Below, piece after piece: positions 8,230-17,791 of a DNA stretch of 64,000 nt. The stretch's first letter is position 1. Each line of letters starts with the position of its first letter. Source of the stretch: Streptantibioticus cattleyicolor NRRL 8057 = DSM 46488 (GTDB lineage: Bacteria; Actinomycetota; Actinomycetes; Streptomycetales; Streptomycetaceae). The position numbers and the translations under genes are program-made. The stretch is taken from assembly GCF_000240165.1 (NCBI RefSeq), contig NC_017586.1:4601228-4665227 (forward strand). The letters run 5' to 3'. The notes beneath the pieces are model-generated. The model made no database searches, had not been told where the DNA came from, and saw only the letters and a list, made by a program, of their open reading frames with translations.

Positions 8230-9749
8230 CCGGGGTCGTCCAGCGCCGCCGGGAGCAGCCCCAGCGGCGGGCTGCCCAGCCGCAGCAGCGCGGCGTGGAA
8301 GCGCGGCAGCGAGAAGCCGGCCCCCCACCGCTTCCGGGCCCGCTCCCGCAGCCGCAGGATCTCCAGCTTGCCCCAGGTGTAACGGCCGTAGGCGGCGTCG
8401 AAGGTGCCGCGGCGGGCCTCCGAGGCCGCGGCGGCCGGGGAGAGGTACGCGTCCCGGCGGAACCGCTCGGTGGCCTCGGCGAGGTCCATCGCCCCGGTGT
8501 GCAGCCCGATCGCGCACGTCAGCCGGGTGACCCGGACCAGCGCCTCCAGGGCGACCCCGGCGGCGAACCGCGGATCGCCGTCCCGGAACCCCTCCTCCAG
8601 GCACATCTCCTCCGCGTAGTGCGCCCACCCCTCGCAGAAGCCCAGCGAGTGCAGGGTGCGCCGGACGTCGGTGGGGGCCCGGCGCAGCGCGCGGCCGTGC
8701 GCGAAGTGGCCGGGGGCGATCTCGTGCACGGTGACCGCGGGCAGCCCGGCCCGGCTGAACAGGGTCAGCCACTCCTCGCGTTCCTCGTCCGGCCAGTCGT
8801 CCCCGGGCGGGGTGACGTGGTACCAGGACGGGGCGTCCGCCTCGTACGGCGCCGCCCAGGTCAGCATCGCCGAGGACCAGCGGCGTGAGGCCGGCGCCGG
8901 GCCGACCAGGCACTCGCCGTCCAGGTACGGGACGAGGCCGCGGCGCCGGGTGAAGTCGATCACCTCGGCGGTAAGCCGGGCCGCCTCCGGGATCACCCCG
9001 TCCGCGTCCGGGTGGTCTGCGAGCAGTCCCCGGACGGTCACGGCCACCGGGGTGTGCGGGGCGAGGGCGTGGCACGCCTCGGTGAGCAGCGCGGTGAGGC
9101 GTGCCCGTTCCTGTTCCGCCTGGCCGGCCAGGGCGGTCAGGTCGGCGGGCAGCCCCTCCTGGCTGCCCATCAGCGCCGCCAGCGTCGCCGCGCCGAGCCG
9201 GGGATCGGGGTCGCCGGCCGCGGCGGCCCGGTGGACGTGGGCGACCAGCCGTTCGTGGGCGGCGAGCGCGGCGGCGGTGACCGCGTCCTGTTCCGCGTCG
9301 AGACCGGCGGCCAGCCCGCGTACCGCGCCCAGCAGCGCGGCGGCCACCGGGGCGGTGACCAGGTCCAGGGCGGCGATGGCCGCGTCCACCGTCTCCGGCC
9401 AGCGGGCGAGATGGCGGCGGCGGGCGCGGTCCCGTTCGGCGGCCGGGGCGTACTCGCGGTCGTAGGCGGTCAGTTCGAGGTTGGACAGGTGCAGGTACGG
9501 GTCCCTGCGGTGCAGTTCGAGGTCGGCGTACTGCACCCGTACGGCCTCCTCGAAGACCGCCAGGTGGGCCTCGTCGTGCGGGTCGTCCAGCGGGGCGCCG
9601 TCCCGGCGGGCGCGGGCCAGCGCGGCGAGTCCGCGCCGTACCCCGTCCGGCGAGAGGTCCTGGACCACCCCGTCGTAGTCGTGGAGCCCGGCCATCTCGC
9701 GGACCACCGGAACGGTCAGGTCGCACACCGCGCGGATTCGCTCGTCCAT
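8223..9749 (-). CDS. DUF885 family protein, probable metallopeptidase-like enzyme
   Basis: A 508-residue protein of the DUF885 family, which is largely alpha-helical and resembles zinc metallopeptidases. The key motif is HEIAPGH (H342, E343, H348), a variant zinc-binding signature typical of the family, followed by GFCEGWAHYAEEM, where the glutamates would complete a metal site. No signal peptide is seen, so it is likely cytoplasmic. A TACCGT box eight bases before the ATG, with no Shine-Dalgarno sequence, suggests a nearly leaderless transcript. Substrate unknown. Confidence 0.8.
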   Translation of the reverse strand: MDERIRAVCDLTVPVVREMAGLHDYDGVVQDLSPDGVRRGLAALARARRDGAPLDDPHDEAHLAVFEEAVRVQYADLELHRRDPYLHLSNLELTAYDREYAPAAERDRARRRHLARWPETVDAAIAALDLVTAPVAAALLGAVRGLAAGLDAEQDAVTAAALAAHERLVAHVHRAAAAGDPDPRLGAATLAALMGSQEGLPADLTALAGQAEQERARLTALLTEACHALAPHTPVAVTVRGLLADHPDADGVIPEAARLTAEVIDFTRRRGLVPYLDGECLVGPAPASRRWSSAMLTWAAPYEADAPSWYHVTPPGDDWPDEEREEWLTLFSRAGLPAVTVHEIAPGHFAHGRALRRAPTDVRRTLHSLGFCEGWAHYAEEMCLEEGFRDGDPRFAAGVALEALVRVTRLTCAIGLHTGAMDLAEATERFRRDAYLSPAAAASEARRGTFDAAYGRYTWGKLEILRLRERARKRWGAGFSLPRFHAALLRLGSPPLGLLPAALDDPGQ

Positions 9750-9757
9750 GGCGCACG

Positions 9758-9763
9758 ACGGTA
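9758..9763 (-). promoter_or_regulatory. -10 box for the DUF885 gene
   Basis: TACCGT on the minus strand, ending eight bases before the ATG. No Shine-Dalgarno sequence lies between, so transcription probably begins at or within a few bases of the start codon. Confidence 0.4.
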
Positions 9764-9808
9764 CCGACCCCGGCCGGGGCGGGAAAACGGAAAGCGGCCG
9801 GAAAGTGA

Positions 9809-9841
9809 CGGCACCCCGGCGCGTGGTGCGCCGGGGTGCCG
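9809..9841 (-). terminator. Strong hairpin after the protease gene
   Basis: A perfect 14-base inverted repeat, CGGCACCCCGGCGC (9809-9822) with its complement at 9828-9841, and a five-base loop. It begins 22 bases after the stop of the minus-strand protease gene. No T-run, as is common for actinobacterial terminators. Confidence 0.7.
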
Positions 9842-9862
9842 GTTGCCGTGCCGCGCGGGCGG

Positions 9863-11983
9863 TCAGCGGCGGGAGTAGGGGAGCGACGAGCCGGTGGCGG
9901 CCACCAGCACCGATTCGGTGCCCAGTGCCTTGCCGGTGTCGGTGTAGACGGAGACCTGGCCGTCGGACCAGCGCACCAGGTAGTCGTCGGGCCACACACC
10001 GGTGCCGGACCAGCCGCCGGCCATGGTCAGCGTGGCCTTGGTCCACAGCGGGCTCGGCGCCCGTTCGCGTATCTCGCCGTGCCAGCCCTTCTCGTTGACG
10101 TCCGGGTAGAGGGTGACCTCGCCGTCGGACCAGCGCACCACCAGGTCCCAGTTGTCGGTGCCCGCGAAGTCGCCGGCCGCGATGGAGACGGCGTTCTTCC
10201 AGGTGCGGTTGGCCTTGTTGAGCTGCACCTGGGCGTGGAGGCCGCGGCCGTCCAGGTTCTTGTAGAGCGTGGTCTCCCCGTCCGACCAGCGCACGATCAG
10301 GTCGTCGGGCCACTTGTCGTCGGTGGTGAAGCGGCCGGCCGTGATGGTGGTCGCGTACTTCCAGGTGCTGCCCGGCTTGGCCAGGGTGATCTGGGTGCGC
10401 AGGCCGCGCGCGTCGACGTCCGGGAACATCGTCAGGCTGCCGTCGGACCAGCGCACCACCAGGTCGTAGGTGTTGGTCCCGGTGAAGTCGCCGGCCGTCA
10501 TGGCGACCGCCTTGGTCCAGGTGGTGTTCTTCTTGACGAGCTGGATCTCCTTGTCGAAGCGGCCGTTGCCGGCGCCCCGGTAGAGCGTCAGCTCGCCGTC
10601 GGACCAGCGCACCACCATGTCGCTGTAGTCGCGGTCCGGCGCCGGTGACGGGACGAAGCGGCCGGAGGTCATCAGCGTGGCGTGGGCCATCATCGAGGCG
10701 GACGGCAGCACGTTGGGCCGCGCCGGAGGGGTGGCGGTCACCGCCGCGTTGTACAGGTTCTGGATGTCGGCGCCGTAGTACGGGCTGTACGACACGTCGC
10801 TGGTGGGCCCGCCGGTCTGCCAGCCGCCGATGCTGCCGACCACCTGGCCGGTGCCGGTCCGCGGGTCGAAGTTGGCCAGGAACGGGCTGCCGGAGGTGCC
10901 GGGGCGGTAGTCGTCGCAGGCGATCCGCAGGAAGGTGCCCGGGGCGCCGTCCGTCGGGGAGAACTGGGTGGTGCCGTTGGTGCAGGTCAGCGGCTGCGGG
11001 TCGTTACCGGGGTAGCCGACCACCCGCACGTTGGAGAAGGCGTAGCCCTGGTTGGTGGCCAGCGTGTTGCCGCCCACCACGTCCTGCACCTGCTTGCCGT
11101 CGGAACGCGCGCCGACCTGGGCGAAGGCCACGTCCCACTGGTTGCCCTGGACCCGGCCGAGGTCGTAGTAGCGCGGGTCGATCCACACCCGGCTGCGGCC
11201 CTCGGAGTCGGTGGCCACTGGGAAGATGCCGAACGGCTGCGGGTTGGCCGCCGTCCACTGCGGGACGAACGCCATCGAACCGCCGCCCGCCTTGGAGTCC
11301 ATGCAGTGGCCCGCGGTGAGCACGATGTTGTGGTGCGGGCTGTTGATGACGCTGGCGGTGCAGAAGTAGTAGCCGCTGCCGGTCTGCATGTACATCCGGC
11401 CGATCATCGGCAGGCCGCCGAAGTGCGCGCTGTTGCCGCCCGGGTCGGGCGAGGCCGGCGGGCTGCTCGGGGCGGACGGGGTCGGCGTGGTGCTCGGGGT
11501 GCCCGGGGCGCCGGTGGGGGACGACGCCGGGGCGGACGGGGAGGCGGGGGCGCTCGGGGTGGTGGACGCGCTCGGCGACGCCGGATCGGTGGGGGTGGTG
11601 TCCATCGGCACCTGACGCACCGTCTGCGGGTGCGGTACGGCGCCGGTGGACAGCCGCGAACGCGACGAGGTGAGTGGCTTGTTGTCGGGCAGCGGCTTGG
11701 CCTGGGCCATCCGCTGCGCGGTCCAGAACCGCTTGGCGGCCTCGGCCGTCCAGCGGTGGACCGCCGCCGGGACGGGCAGTGGAGCGCCCGGGATGGCGAA
11801 GGTGGACGCCGGCGCGGTGTCCGAGGCGCCGGCGGTACCGATCACCACCAGCGTTCCCACGACGGCCAGGACCGCACCCACGACGGTGGCGACGAAGGCA
11901 CCGCGCCGTTTGGCGCGGTGCCGGGAGGATCTGTGCACCTTGGTCTCAACCCCCACACGGTGCCGGACAGGACAGCCAGACAT
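9863..11983 (-). CDS. Exported trypsin-like serine peptidase with five WSDG repeats
   Basis: The domains in order are: a basic N-terminus and hydrophobic signal or anchor segment (FVATVVGAVLAVVGTLVV), a propeptide-like stretch, a Pro/Ser/Thr-rich linker, and a trypsin-like domain with the triad visible in LTAGHCMDS (His), NQWDVAFAQV (Asp) and PGTSGSPFL (Ser). Five repeats of about 50 residues follow, each containing a V/L/I-V-R-WSDG-x-x-T/S-x-Y/F motif and ending near the C-terminus. The repeats resemble FG-GAP/VCBS-like propeller blades and may bind a surface or polysaccharide. The ATG at 11983 is the most upstream sensible start; GTG codons slightly downstream are possible. It is divergent from another exported peptidase gene, and a strong hairpin follows it. 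Confidence 0.85.
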   Translation of the reverse strand: MSGCPVRHRVGVETKVHRSSRHRAKRRGAFVATVVGAVLAVVGTLVVIGTAGASDTAPASTFAIPGAPLPVPAAVHRWTAEAAKRFWTAQRMAQAKPLPDNKPLTSSRSRLSTGAVPHPQTVRQVPMDTTPTDPASPSASTTPSAPASPSAPASSPTGAPGTPSTTPTPSAPSSPPASPDPGGNSAHFGGLPMIGRMYMQTGSGYYFCTASVINSPHHNIVLTAGHCMDSKAGGGSMAFVPQWTAANPQPFGIFPVATDSEGRSRVWIDPRYYDLGRVQGNQWDVAFAQVGARSDGKQVQDVVGGNTLATNQGYAFSNVRVVGYPGNDPQPLTCTNGTTQFSPTDGAPGTFLRIACDDYRPGTSGSPFLANFDPRTGTGQVVGSIGGWQTGGPTSDVSYSPYYGADIQNLYNAAVTATPPARPNVLPSASMMAHATLMTSGRFVPSPAPDRDYSDMVVRWSDGELTLYRGAGNGRFDKEIQLVKKNTTWTKAVAMTAGDFTGTNTYDLVVRWSDGSLTMFPDVDARGLRTQITLAKPGSTWKYATTITAGRFTTDDKWPDDLIVRWSDGETTLYKNLDGRGLHAQVQLNKANRTWKNAVSIAAGDFAGTDNWDLVVRWSDGEVTLYPDVNEKGWHGEIRERAPSPLWTKATLTMAGGWSGTGVWPDDYLVRWSDGQVSVYTDTGKALGTESVLVAATGSSLPYSRR

Positions 11984-12179
11984 TACGGGACGTCTGAGCG
12001 GCAGTCGAACGCGTACTCGGTGGCGTGGTGGTGATGCCCGCCGGGCATGGCGCGTACGCCTGGGTGTACCGGCCAACTACCGGGGGTTCTCCGGCCAGTT
12101 CCCGTAAACCGTGTGCATGACAGGTCACAAGGAGGCAGAGTTCCGCCCGGCACTGTCAGCGCCTTCGAAGGGAACGCTC

Positions 12180-13610
12180 ATGGCACTGTCCCGTCCGGCA
12201 CGGCTCGTCGCCCTCGCCGTCGCCACCGCGTCGGCCTGCATGGTCGCCGTGGGGACCTCCCCGGCGTCCGCGGCGTCGTCCGTCCGGCCCGGTGTTCCGA
12301 CCCCGGGCGCCCCCGGCATCGGCGACTCCTACTTCCCCGACCTGGGCAACGGCGGCTTCGACGTCCGCCATTACGGCCTCGGCATCTCCTACGACCCGGC
12401 CAGCGGACGCCTGGACGGCAGGGCCGCGGTCACCTCCCGGGCCACCCAGGACCTCTCCCGGTTCGACCTCGACCTCCAGCGGCTCACCGTCGACAAGGTC
12501 ACCGTCGACGGCCGCCGGGCCCGTTTCACCCGCCGCGGCGACGAACTCGTCATCACCCCGGCCCGTCCGCTGCGCCGCGGCCGGACGTTCACCACCGACG
12601 TGACGTACCACGGCATACCCCAGCCGCTGGGCGGCCCCATCGTCTTCGGGTCCAAGTACGGCTGGATGAAGACGAAGACGGGTGTCTTCGTGGCCTGCGA
12701 GCCCAACGCCGCCTCCACCTGGTTCCCCTCCAGCGACCATCCGTCGGACAAGGCCACCTTCGACATCACCATGGACGCCCCCAAGGGGCTCACCGGGGTC
12801 TCCAACGGCCGGCTGGTCTCCACCTGGACCAAGGGCGACCGCACCTGGTCCCACTGGCGCGAGACCAGGCCGATGGCCACCTACCTGGCCACCGCCACCA
12901 TCGACCGGTTCCACGTGCGCACCGGCCGCACCCCCGGCGGCATCCCGATGTACGTGGCCATCGACCCGGACCTGGAGGCCAGCAGCAAGGTCGACGTCTA
13001 CCAGGTGACCTCGGACGCCACCGACTACTGGTCGAAGGTCTTCGGCCCGTACCCGTTCGAGGAGACCGGGGCCATCGTCGACGACATGCCGCTGGCCGGG
13101 TTCTCCCTGGAGGTGCAGTCCAAGCCGGTCTACTCGGCGGTGCGCAGCGAGTCCACCATCGTCCACGAGCTGGCCCACCAGTGGTTCGGCGACTCGGTCT
13201 CGGTGCGGCGCTGGAAGGACATCTGGCTCAACGAGGGCTTCGCCACCTACGCCCAGTGGCTGTGGGCCGAGCACAAGGGCACCCGCTCCGCCCACGACTC
13301 CTTCCTGGCCGCCTACAACTCCTACCCGGCGGACAACCCGTTCTGGAAGATCAAGGTCGACGACCCCCAGCGCGACACCATGTTCTCCGACGCGGTCTAC
13401 GACCGGGGCGCGATGACCCTCCAGATGCTCCGCGAACGCATCGGCGACCAGGCGTTCTTCCGGCTGCTGAAGGTGTGGACCAGCGAGCACCGGTACGGCA
13501 ACGCGCAGACCTCCGACTTCGTGCGCACCGCCGAGCGGGTCTCCGGCAAGCCCCTCGGCGACCTGTTCCGCACCTGGCTGGAGACCCCGGCGCGGCCCTC
13601 GCTGGGCTGA
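12180..13610 (+). CDS. Secreted M1-family zinc metallopeptidase
   Basis: A 476-residue exported peptidase. The signal peptide is clear: MALSRPARLVALAVATASAC followed by a hydrophobic run ending near SPASAAS. The gluzincin zinc site is complete: H329, E330 and H333 in HELAHQW, and E352 in WLNEGFATY. At 476 residues it is much shorter than full-length aminopeptidase N (about 850), so it keeps the N-terminal beta domain and catalytic domain but lacks the long helical C-terminal domain, as in many actinobacterial M1 proteins. The ATG at 12180 is preceded by GAAGGGA. The neighbouring divergent protease suggests shared roles in extracellular protein breakdown. Confidence 0.9.
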   Translation: MALSRPARLVALAVATASACMVAVGTSPASAASSVRPGVPTPGAPGIGDSYFPDLGNGGFDVRHYGLGISYDPASGRLDGRAAVTSRATQDLSRFDLDLQRLTVDKVTVDGRRARFTRRGDELVITPARPLRRGRTFTTDVTYHGIPQPLGGPIVFGSKYGWMKTKTGVFVACEPNAASTWFPSSDHPSDKATFDITMDAPKGLTGVSNGRLVSTWTKGDRTWSHWRETRPMATYLATATIDRFHVRTGRTPGGIPMYVAIDPDLEASSKVDVYQVTSDATDYWSKVFGPYPFEETGAIVDDMPLAGFSLEVQSKPVYSAVRSESTIVHELAHQWFGDSVSVRRWKDIWLNEGFATYAQWLWAEHKGTRSAHDSFLAAYNSYPADNPFWKIKVDDPQRDTMFSDAVYDRGAMTLQMLRERIGDQAFFRLLKVWTSEHRYGNAQTSDFVRTAERVSGKPLGDLFRTWLETPARPSLG

Positions 13611-13658
13611 CCGGACGGGCGGACGGCACCGCCCGCGCCGCCCTGTAGAACTGTCGTC

Positions 13659-14366
13659 GTGAACCCGCACCTGTTCAGCCCGTCCGTCCAGCACACCCTC
13701 GACCTCGCCGGGATCTTCGTCTTCGCGATCTCCGGCGCGCTGCTCGCCGTGCGCAAGAACCTCGACGTGTTCGGCATGGCGGTGCTCGCGGAGGTGACCG
13801 CGCTGGGCGGCGGGCTGTTCCGGGACCTGGTGATCGGCGCGGTGCCGCCCGCCGCCTTCACCGACCTCGGCTACTTCCTCACCCCGCTCGGCGCCACCGT
13901 GCTGGTCTTCTTCCTCCACCCCGAGGTGGAACGCATCAACCGGACGGTGATGGTGCTGGACGCGGCCGGCCTCGGGCTGTTCTGCGTGGCCGGCACCACC
14001 AAGGCGCACGCCTACGGGCTCGGGCCCACCTCCTCCGCGGTGCTGGGGCTGGCCACCGCGGTCGGCGGCGGGGTGCTGCGCGACGTCCTCGCCCAGGAGG
14101 TCCCCTCGCTGCTGCGCTGGGACCGCGACCTGTACGCGGTGCCGGCGCTGGTCGGGGCCACCATCGTGGCGCTGCTGATCCACTTCCACGCCTTCACCGC
14201 CTCCGGCGGGGTGCTCGCCGCGGTCACCGCGTTCGTGCTGCGGCTGCTGGCCATGCGGTACGGCTGGCGGGCCCCGCGCGCCTGGCACCGGCGCAGCACG
14301 GTACGGGAGCAGGAGCCGGCGGCCCCGGCGGTACGGCCCCCGGCGCACCCCCCTACCAGCCAGTAA
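13659..14366 (+). CDS. Trimeric intracellular cation (TRIC) channel / UPF0126 family membrane protein
   Basis: A 235-residue membrane protein with about seven hydrophobic helices arranged as an internal duplication: ALGGGLFRDLVIG in the first half and AVGGGVLRDVLAQEVP in the second are the same motif. This is the UPF0126/TRIC-type architecture, whose archaeal and bacterial members form potassium-permeable trimers. The C-terminal 40 residues are charged and Pro/Ala-rich, likely cytoplasmic. The GTG start has no Shine-Dalgarno sequence; a near -10 sequence TAGAAC ends seven bases upstream. Confidence 0.85.
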   Translation: MNPHLFSPSVQHTLDLAGIFVFAISGALLAVRKNLDVFGMAVLAEVTALGGGLFRDLVIGAVPPAAFTDLGYFLTPLGATVLVFFLHPEVERINRTVMVLDAAGLGLFCVAGTTKAHAYGLGPTSSAVLGLATAVGGGVLRDVLAQEVPSLLRWDRDLYAVPALVGATIVALLIHFHAFTASGGVLAAVTAFVLRLLAMRYGWRAPRAWHRRSTVREQEPAAPAVRPPAHPPTSQ

Positions 14367-14376
14367 CATCTAGGTG

Positions 14377-14382
14377 TACGGT
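14377..14382 (+). promoter_or_regulatory. -10 box for a probable leaderless thioesterase-like gene
   Basis: TACGGT followed by exactly six bases and then the ATG at 14389, with no Shine-Dalgarno sequence between. Transcription would start at or next to the start codon. Confidence 0.45.
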
Positions 14383-14388
14383 ACCGCC

Positions 14389-15255
14389 ATGAATCAGGTG
14401 GCACAGACGGTCGCGGGCGCCGGGCGCGCGGCCATCGGGGACAGCGAGTTCGACCGCGACACCGCGATCACGCCCCGGCCGGGCGAGCCGGGCGCCTTCG
14501 ACGCCGAACTGTCGGCGGGGTGGACCATCATCAGCGCGGTCAACGGCGGCTACCTGCTGGCGACGGCCGCCCGCGCGCTGGGCGCCGTCCTCCCGCACCC
14601 CGACCCGTTCACCATCACCGCGCACTACCTGACCCCCTCCACCCCCGGCCCGGCCGAACTGCGCACCGAGGTCGTCCGCACCGGCCGCACCATGTCCACC
14701 GGCCAGGTCTCGCTGCGCCAGGACGGCACCGAACGGCTGCGGGCCACCGCCACCTACGGCGACCTGACCGCCCTGCCGGACGACGTCCGCACCAGCGCCC
14801 GCCCCTTCGCCATCCCGCCCTACGCCGCCTGCGTCGGCACCGACGACGCCCCCGAGGGCCACCGCCCCATCCCCGGCAGCACCGCGATCGCCGACCGCCT
14901 CGACATCCGCCTCGACCCGGCCACCGCCGGCTGGGCGGTGGGCGCCCCCAGCGGACGCGGCGAGATGCGCGCCTGGTTCGGCCTCGCCGACGGCCGCGAC
15001 CACGACCCGCTCTCCGTGCTGCTCGCCGTCGACGCCCTGCCGCCCACCGCCTTCGACCTCGGCCTCACCGGCTGGGTGCCCACCGTGGAACTCACCGTCC
15101 ACCTCCGCGCCCGCCCCGTCCCCGGCCCGCTGCGCGTCGGCATCACCACCCGCAACCTGGCCGGCGGCTTCCTGGAGGAGGACGCCGAGGTCTGGGACAG
15201 CTCCGACCGCCTGGTGGCCCAGTCGCGGCAGCTCGCCCGGGTCCTGGTGGCGTAA
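14389..15255 (+). CDS. Thioesterase-family (TesB-like double hotdog) protein
   Basis: A 288-residue protein with two hotdog-type halves. The first has GWTIISAVNGGYLLATAARA and the HPDPFTITAHYLTPSTPGPA segment characteristic of acyl-CoA thioesterase/TesB-like proteins; the second has AWFGLADGRDHDPLSVLLAVDA and WVPTVELTVHLRARP, both common in the family. The likely activity is acyl-CoA thioester hydrolysis, though the substrate is unknown. The ATG at 14389 is preferred over a GTG 15 bases upstream because of the -10 box spacing. A hairpin follows the gene. Confidence 0.8.
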   Translation: MNQVAQTVAGAGRAAIGDSEFDRDTAITPRPGEPGAFDAELSAGWTIISAVNGGYLLATAARALGAVLPHPDPFTITAHYLTPSTPGPAELRTEVVRTGRTMSTGQVSLRQDGTERLRATATYGDLTALPDDVRTSARPFAIPPYAACVGTDDAPEGHRPIPGSTAIADRLDIRLDPATAGWAVGAPSGRGEMRAWFGLADGRDHDPLSVLLAVDALPPTAFDLGLTGWVPTVELTVHLRARPVPGPLRVGITTRNLAGGFLEEDAEVWDSSDRLVAQSRQLARVLVA

Positions 15256-15301
15256 CCGCCCACGGCGCGTTCCGTGCCGCCGGGCGCGTCCGCGCGGTGG
15301 C

Positions 15302-15322
15302 GGCGGAGGCGGGGCCTCCGCC
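15302..15322 (+). terminator. Hairpin between thioesterase-like and cysteine desulfurase genes
   Basis: GGCGGAGGC (15302-15310) and GCCTCCGCC (15314-15322) form a perfect nine-base stem with a three-base loop. No T-run. It lies 47 bases after the thioesterase-like stop, and a separate -10 box (TAGAAT, 15334-15339) follows it. Confidence 0.5.
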
Positions 15323-15333
15323 AGGAACCCGCA

Positions 15334-15339
15334 TAGAAT
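15334..15339 (+). promoter_or_regulatory. -10 box for the cysteine desulfurase gene
   Basis: TAGAAT, nine bases before the ATG, with no clear Shine-Dalgarno sequence except a short GGGG. The transcript is leaderless or carries only one to three untranslated bases. Confidence 0.4.
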
Positions 15340-15348
15340 CGGGGCACC

Positions 15349-16518
15349 ATGGCCTACCTCGACCACGCCGCCACCACTCCGATGCTTCCGGAGGCGGTCC
15401 AGGCGATGACAGCGCAGCTGACCGCCACCGGGAACGCCTCCTCGCTGCACGCGGCGGGGCGCCGGGCCCGCCGCACCGTGGAGGAGGCCCGGGAGGCGCT
15501 CGCCGCGGCCCTCGGCGCCCGCCCCAGCGAAGTGGTCCTCACCAGCGGCGGCACCGAGTCCGACAACCTCGCGGTCAAGGGGCTGTACTGGGCCCGCCGC
15601 AACGCCGACCCGGCCCGGGTACGGGTGCTGGCCAGCCCCGTCGAGCACCACGCCGTGCTCGACGCCGTCCACTGGCTCGCCGACCACGAGGGCGCCCGGG
15701 TGGAGTGGCTCCCCGTCGACCCGTACGGCAGGGTGCACCCCGAAGCGCTCCGCGAGGCGATCGCGCGCGACCCCTCCGACGTGGCGCTGGTCACCGTGAT
15801 GTGGGCCAACAACGAGGTCGGCACGGTGCAGCCGGTACGCGAACTCGCCGCCGTCGCCGCCGAGTTCGGCATCCCCGTGCACTCCGACGCCGTCCAGGCG
15901 GTGGGCCAGGTCCCGGTGGACTTCGCGGCCAGCGGGCTGGACGCCATGACCGTCAGCGGCCACAAGGTCGGCGGCCCGTACGGCATCGGCGCGCTGCTGC
16001 TGCGCCGCGAGGCCGCCCCGGTGCCGCTGCTGCACGGCGGCGGCCAGGAACGCGACGTACGCTCCGGCACCCTGGACGTCCCCGCCATCGCCGCCTTCGC
16101 CACCGCCACCACGCTCGCCGCCGAGCGCCGCCCCGCCTTCGCCCGGGAGATCGGCGCGCTGCGCGACCGGCTGATCACCGCGGTGCAGGCCGCCGTCCCG
16201 GAAGCGGTGCTCAACGGCGACCCGGCCCCGCACGGCCGCCTCCCCGCCAACGCCCACTTCTCCTTCCCCGGCTGCGAGGGCGACTCCCTGCTGCTGCTGC
16301 TGGACGCCCGCGGCATCGAATGCTCCACCGGCTCCGCCTGCACCGCCGGCGTCGCCCAGCCCAGCCACGTCCTGCTCGCCATGGGCGCCGACGCCGCCCG
16401 CGCCCGCGGCTCGCTGCGGTTCTCCCTGGGCCACACCTCCACCCAGGCGGACGTGGACGAACTGGTGGAGGCGATCGGCCCGGTGGTGGACCGGGCGAGG
16501 TCGGCGGGGCTGGTGTGA
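15349..16518 (+). CDS. Cysteine desulfurase (NifS/IscS family)
   Basis: A 389-residue PLP enzyme that takes sulfur from cysteine and holds it as a persulfide. The PLP lysine is K206 in [12 protein letters not shown], preceded by the aspartate in [10 protein letters not shown]. The persulfide cysteine is C331 in TGSACTAGV, a short-loop arrangement like IscS. It lies 118 bases upstream of mnmA, the tRNA 2-thiouridylase, so its main job is probably to supply sulfur for s2U34 modification of tRNA; a role in iron-sulfur assembly is also possible. The conserved pairing supports the first option. Confidence 0.93.
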   Translation: MAYLDHAATTPMLPEAVQAMTAQLTATGNASSLHAAGRRARRTVEEAREALAAALGARPSEVVLTSGGTESDNLAVKGLYWARRNADPARVRVLASPVEHHAVLDAVHWLADHEGARVEWLPVDPYGRVHPEALREAIARDPSDVALVTVMWANNEVGTVQPVRELAAVAAEFGIPVHSDAVQAVGQVPVDFAASGLDAMTVSGHKVGGPYGIGALLLRREAAPVPLLHGGGQERDVRSGTLDVPAIAAFATATTLAAERRPAFAREIGALRDRLITAVQAAVPEAVLNGDPAPHGRLPANAHFSFPGCEGDSLLLLLDARGIECSTGSACTAGVAQPSHVLLAMGADAARARGSLRFSLGHTSTQADVDELVEAIGPVVDRARSAGLV

Positions 16519-16624
16519 GCGGCGGTTTCCTCGGCGGGGGCGAGTACCGGCCGCTCACGGCGGGGCGGGCGGGCGCCGGGGGTGCCCGGGCCACCGTCCC
16601 CGGTGGGTACCGGGTGGGGCCCCG

Positions 16625-16630
16625 TACCCT
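16625..16630 (+). promoter_or_regulatory. -10 box for a probable leaderless mnmA transcript
   Basis: TACCCT followed by exactly six bases and the GTG start at 16637. No Shine-Dalgarno sequence at a usable distance. Confidence 0.45.
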
Positions 16631-16636
16631 GTAGGG

Positions 16637-17791
16637 GTGATGTCCGAGTTCCCCGGTGCCCCCACCGGTCCCCGCAACGGTTCCCGGCTGAGGGTCCTGG
16701 CCGCCATGTCCGGCGGCGTCGACTCCGCCGTGGCCGCCGCCCGCGCCGCCGAGGCCGGCCATGACGTGACCGGCGTCCACCTCGCGCTCTCCGCCAACCC
16801 GCAGTCGTTCCGCACCGGCGCCCGCGGCTGCTGCACCATCGAGGACTCCCGCGACGCCCGCCGCGCCGCGGACGTCATCGGCATCCCCTTCTACGTCTGG
16901 GACCTCGCCGAACGCTTCCGTGAGGACGTCGTGGAGGACTTCGTCAACGAGTACGCGGCCGGCCGCACCCCCAACCCCTGCCTGCGCTGCAACGAGAAGA
17001 TCAAGTTCGCCGCGCTGCTGGACAAGGCGATCGCGCTCGGCTTCGACGCGGTCTGCACCGGCCACTACGCCAAGATCGTCACGCGCCCGGACGGCTCCCG
17101 CGAACTCCACCGCGCCAGCGACATGGCCAAGGACCAGAGCTACGTCCTCGGCGTGCTCGACGAGCGCCAGCTCGCCCACGCGATGTTCCCGCTCGGCGAC
17201 ACCGTCACCACCAAGGAGAAGATCCGCGCCGAGGCCGAACGGCGCGGCCTGGCGGTGGCCAAGAAGCCCGACAGCCACGACATCTGCTTCATCGCCGACG
17301 GCGACACCCAGGGCTTCCTGGCCCGCCGGCTCGGCACCGCCGAGGGCGACATCGTGGACACCTCCGGCGCCCGGCTCGGCACCCACAACGGCGCCTACGG
17401 CTTCACCATCGGCCAGCGCAAGGGCCTGCGCATCGGCACCCCCGCCCCGGACGGCAAGCCCCGCTACGTCCTGGACATCTCCCCGGTCGACAACACCGTC
17501 ACCGTCGGCCCCGCCGAGGCGCTGGACGTGGTCGCCCTCACCGCCATCCGCCCCCGCTGGTGCGGTGCGCCTCCGGCGGGGCCCGGCCACTACACCGCCC
17601 AACTCCGCGCCCACGGCGACGACGTCCCCGTCACCGCCGAACCCTCCGGCGACGAACTCCGCGTCACCTTCGCCGCCCCGGTCCGCGGCGTCGCCCCCGG
17701 CCAGGCGGTCGTCCTCTACGACGGCACCCGAGTCGTCGGCTCCGCCACCATCGCCGCCACGGAACGGCGGTCGCCGGCCCCCGCCGGTTAA
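16637..17791 (+). CDS. mnmA: tRNA-specific 2-thiouridylase MnmA
   Basis: Makes 2-thiouridine at the wobble position (U34) of Lys, Glu and Gln tRNAs, using ATP and persulfide sulfur. The protein is 384 residues. The PP-loop is [10 protein letters not shown] near residue 25; the catalytic cysteine is in [12 protein letters not shown] and the second in [15 protein letters not shown] is the conserved interface motif. Start choices are GTG 16637 (six bases after a TACCCT box) or ATG 16640. Its stop overlaps the stop of the convergent DUF397 gene by three bases. Confidence 0.96.
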   Translation: MMSEFPGAPTGPRNGSRLRVLAAMSGGVDSAVAAARAAEAGHDVTGVHLALSANPQSFRTGARGCCTIEDSRDARRAADVIGIPFYVWDLAERFREDVVEDFVNEYAAGRTPNPCLRCNEKIKFAALLDKAIALGFDAVCTGHYAKIVTRPDGSRELHRASDMAKDQSYVLGVLDERQLAHAMFPLGDTVTTKEKIRAEAERRGLAVAKKPDSHDICFIADGDTQGFLARRLGTAEGDIVDTSGARLGTHNGAYGFTIGQRKGLRIGTPAPDGKPRYVLDISPVDNTVTVGPAEALDVVALTAIRPRWCGAPPAGPGHYTAQLRAHGDDVPVTAEPSGDELRVTFAAPVRGVAPGQAVVLYDGTRVVGSATIAATERRSPAPAG

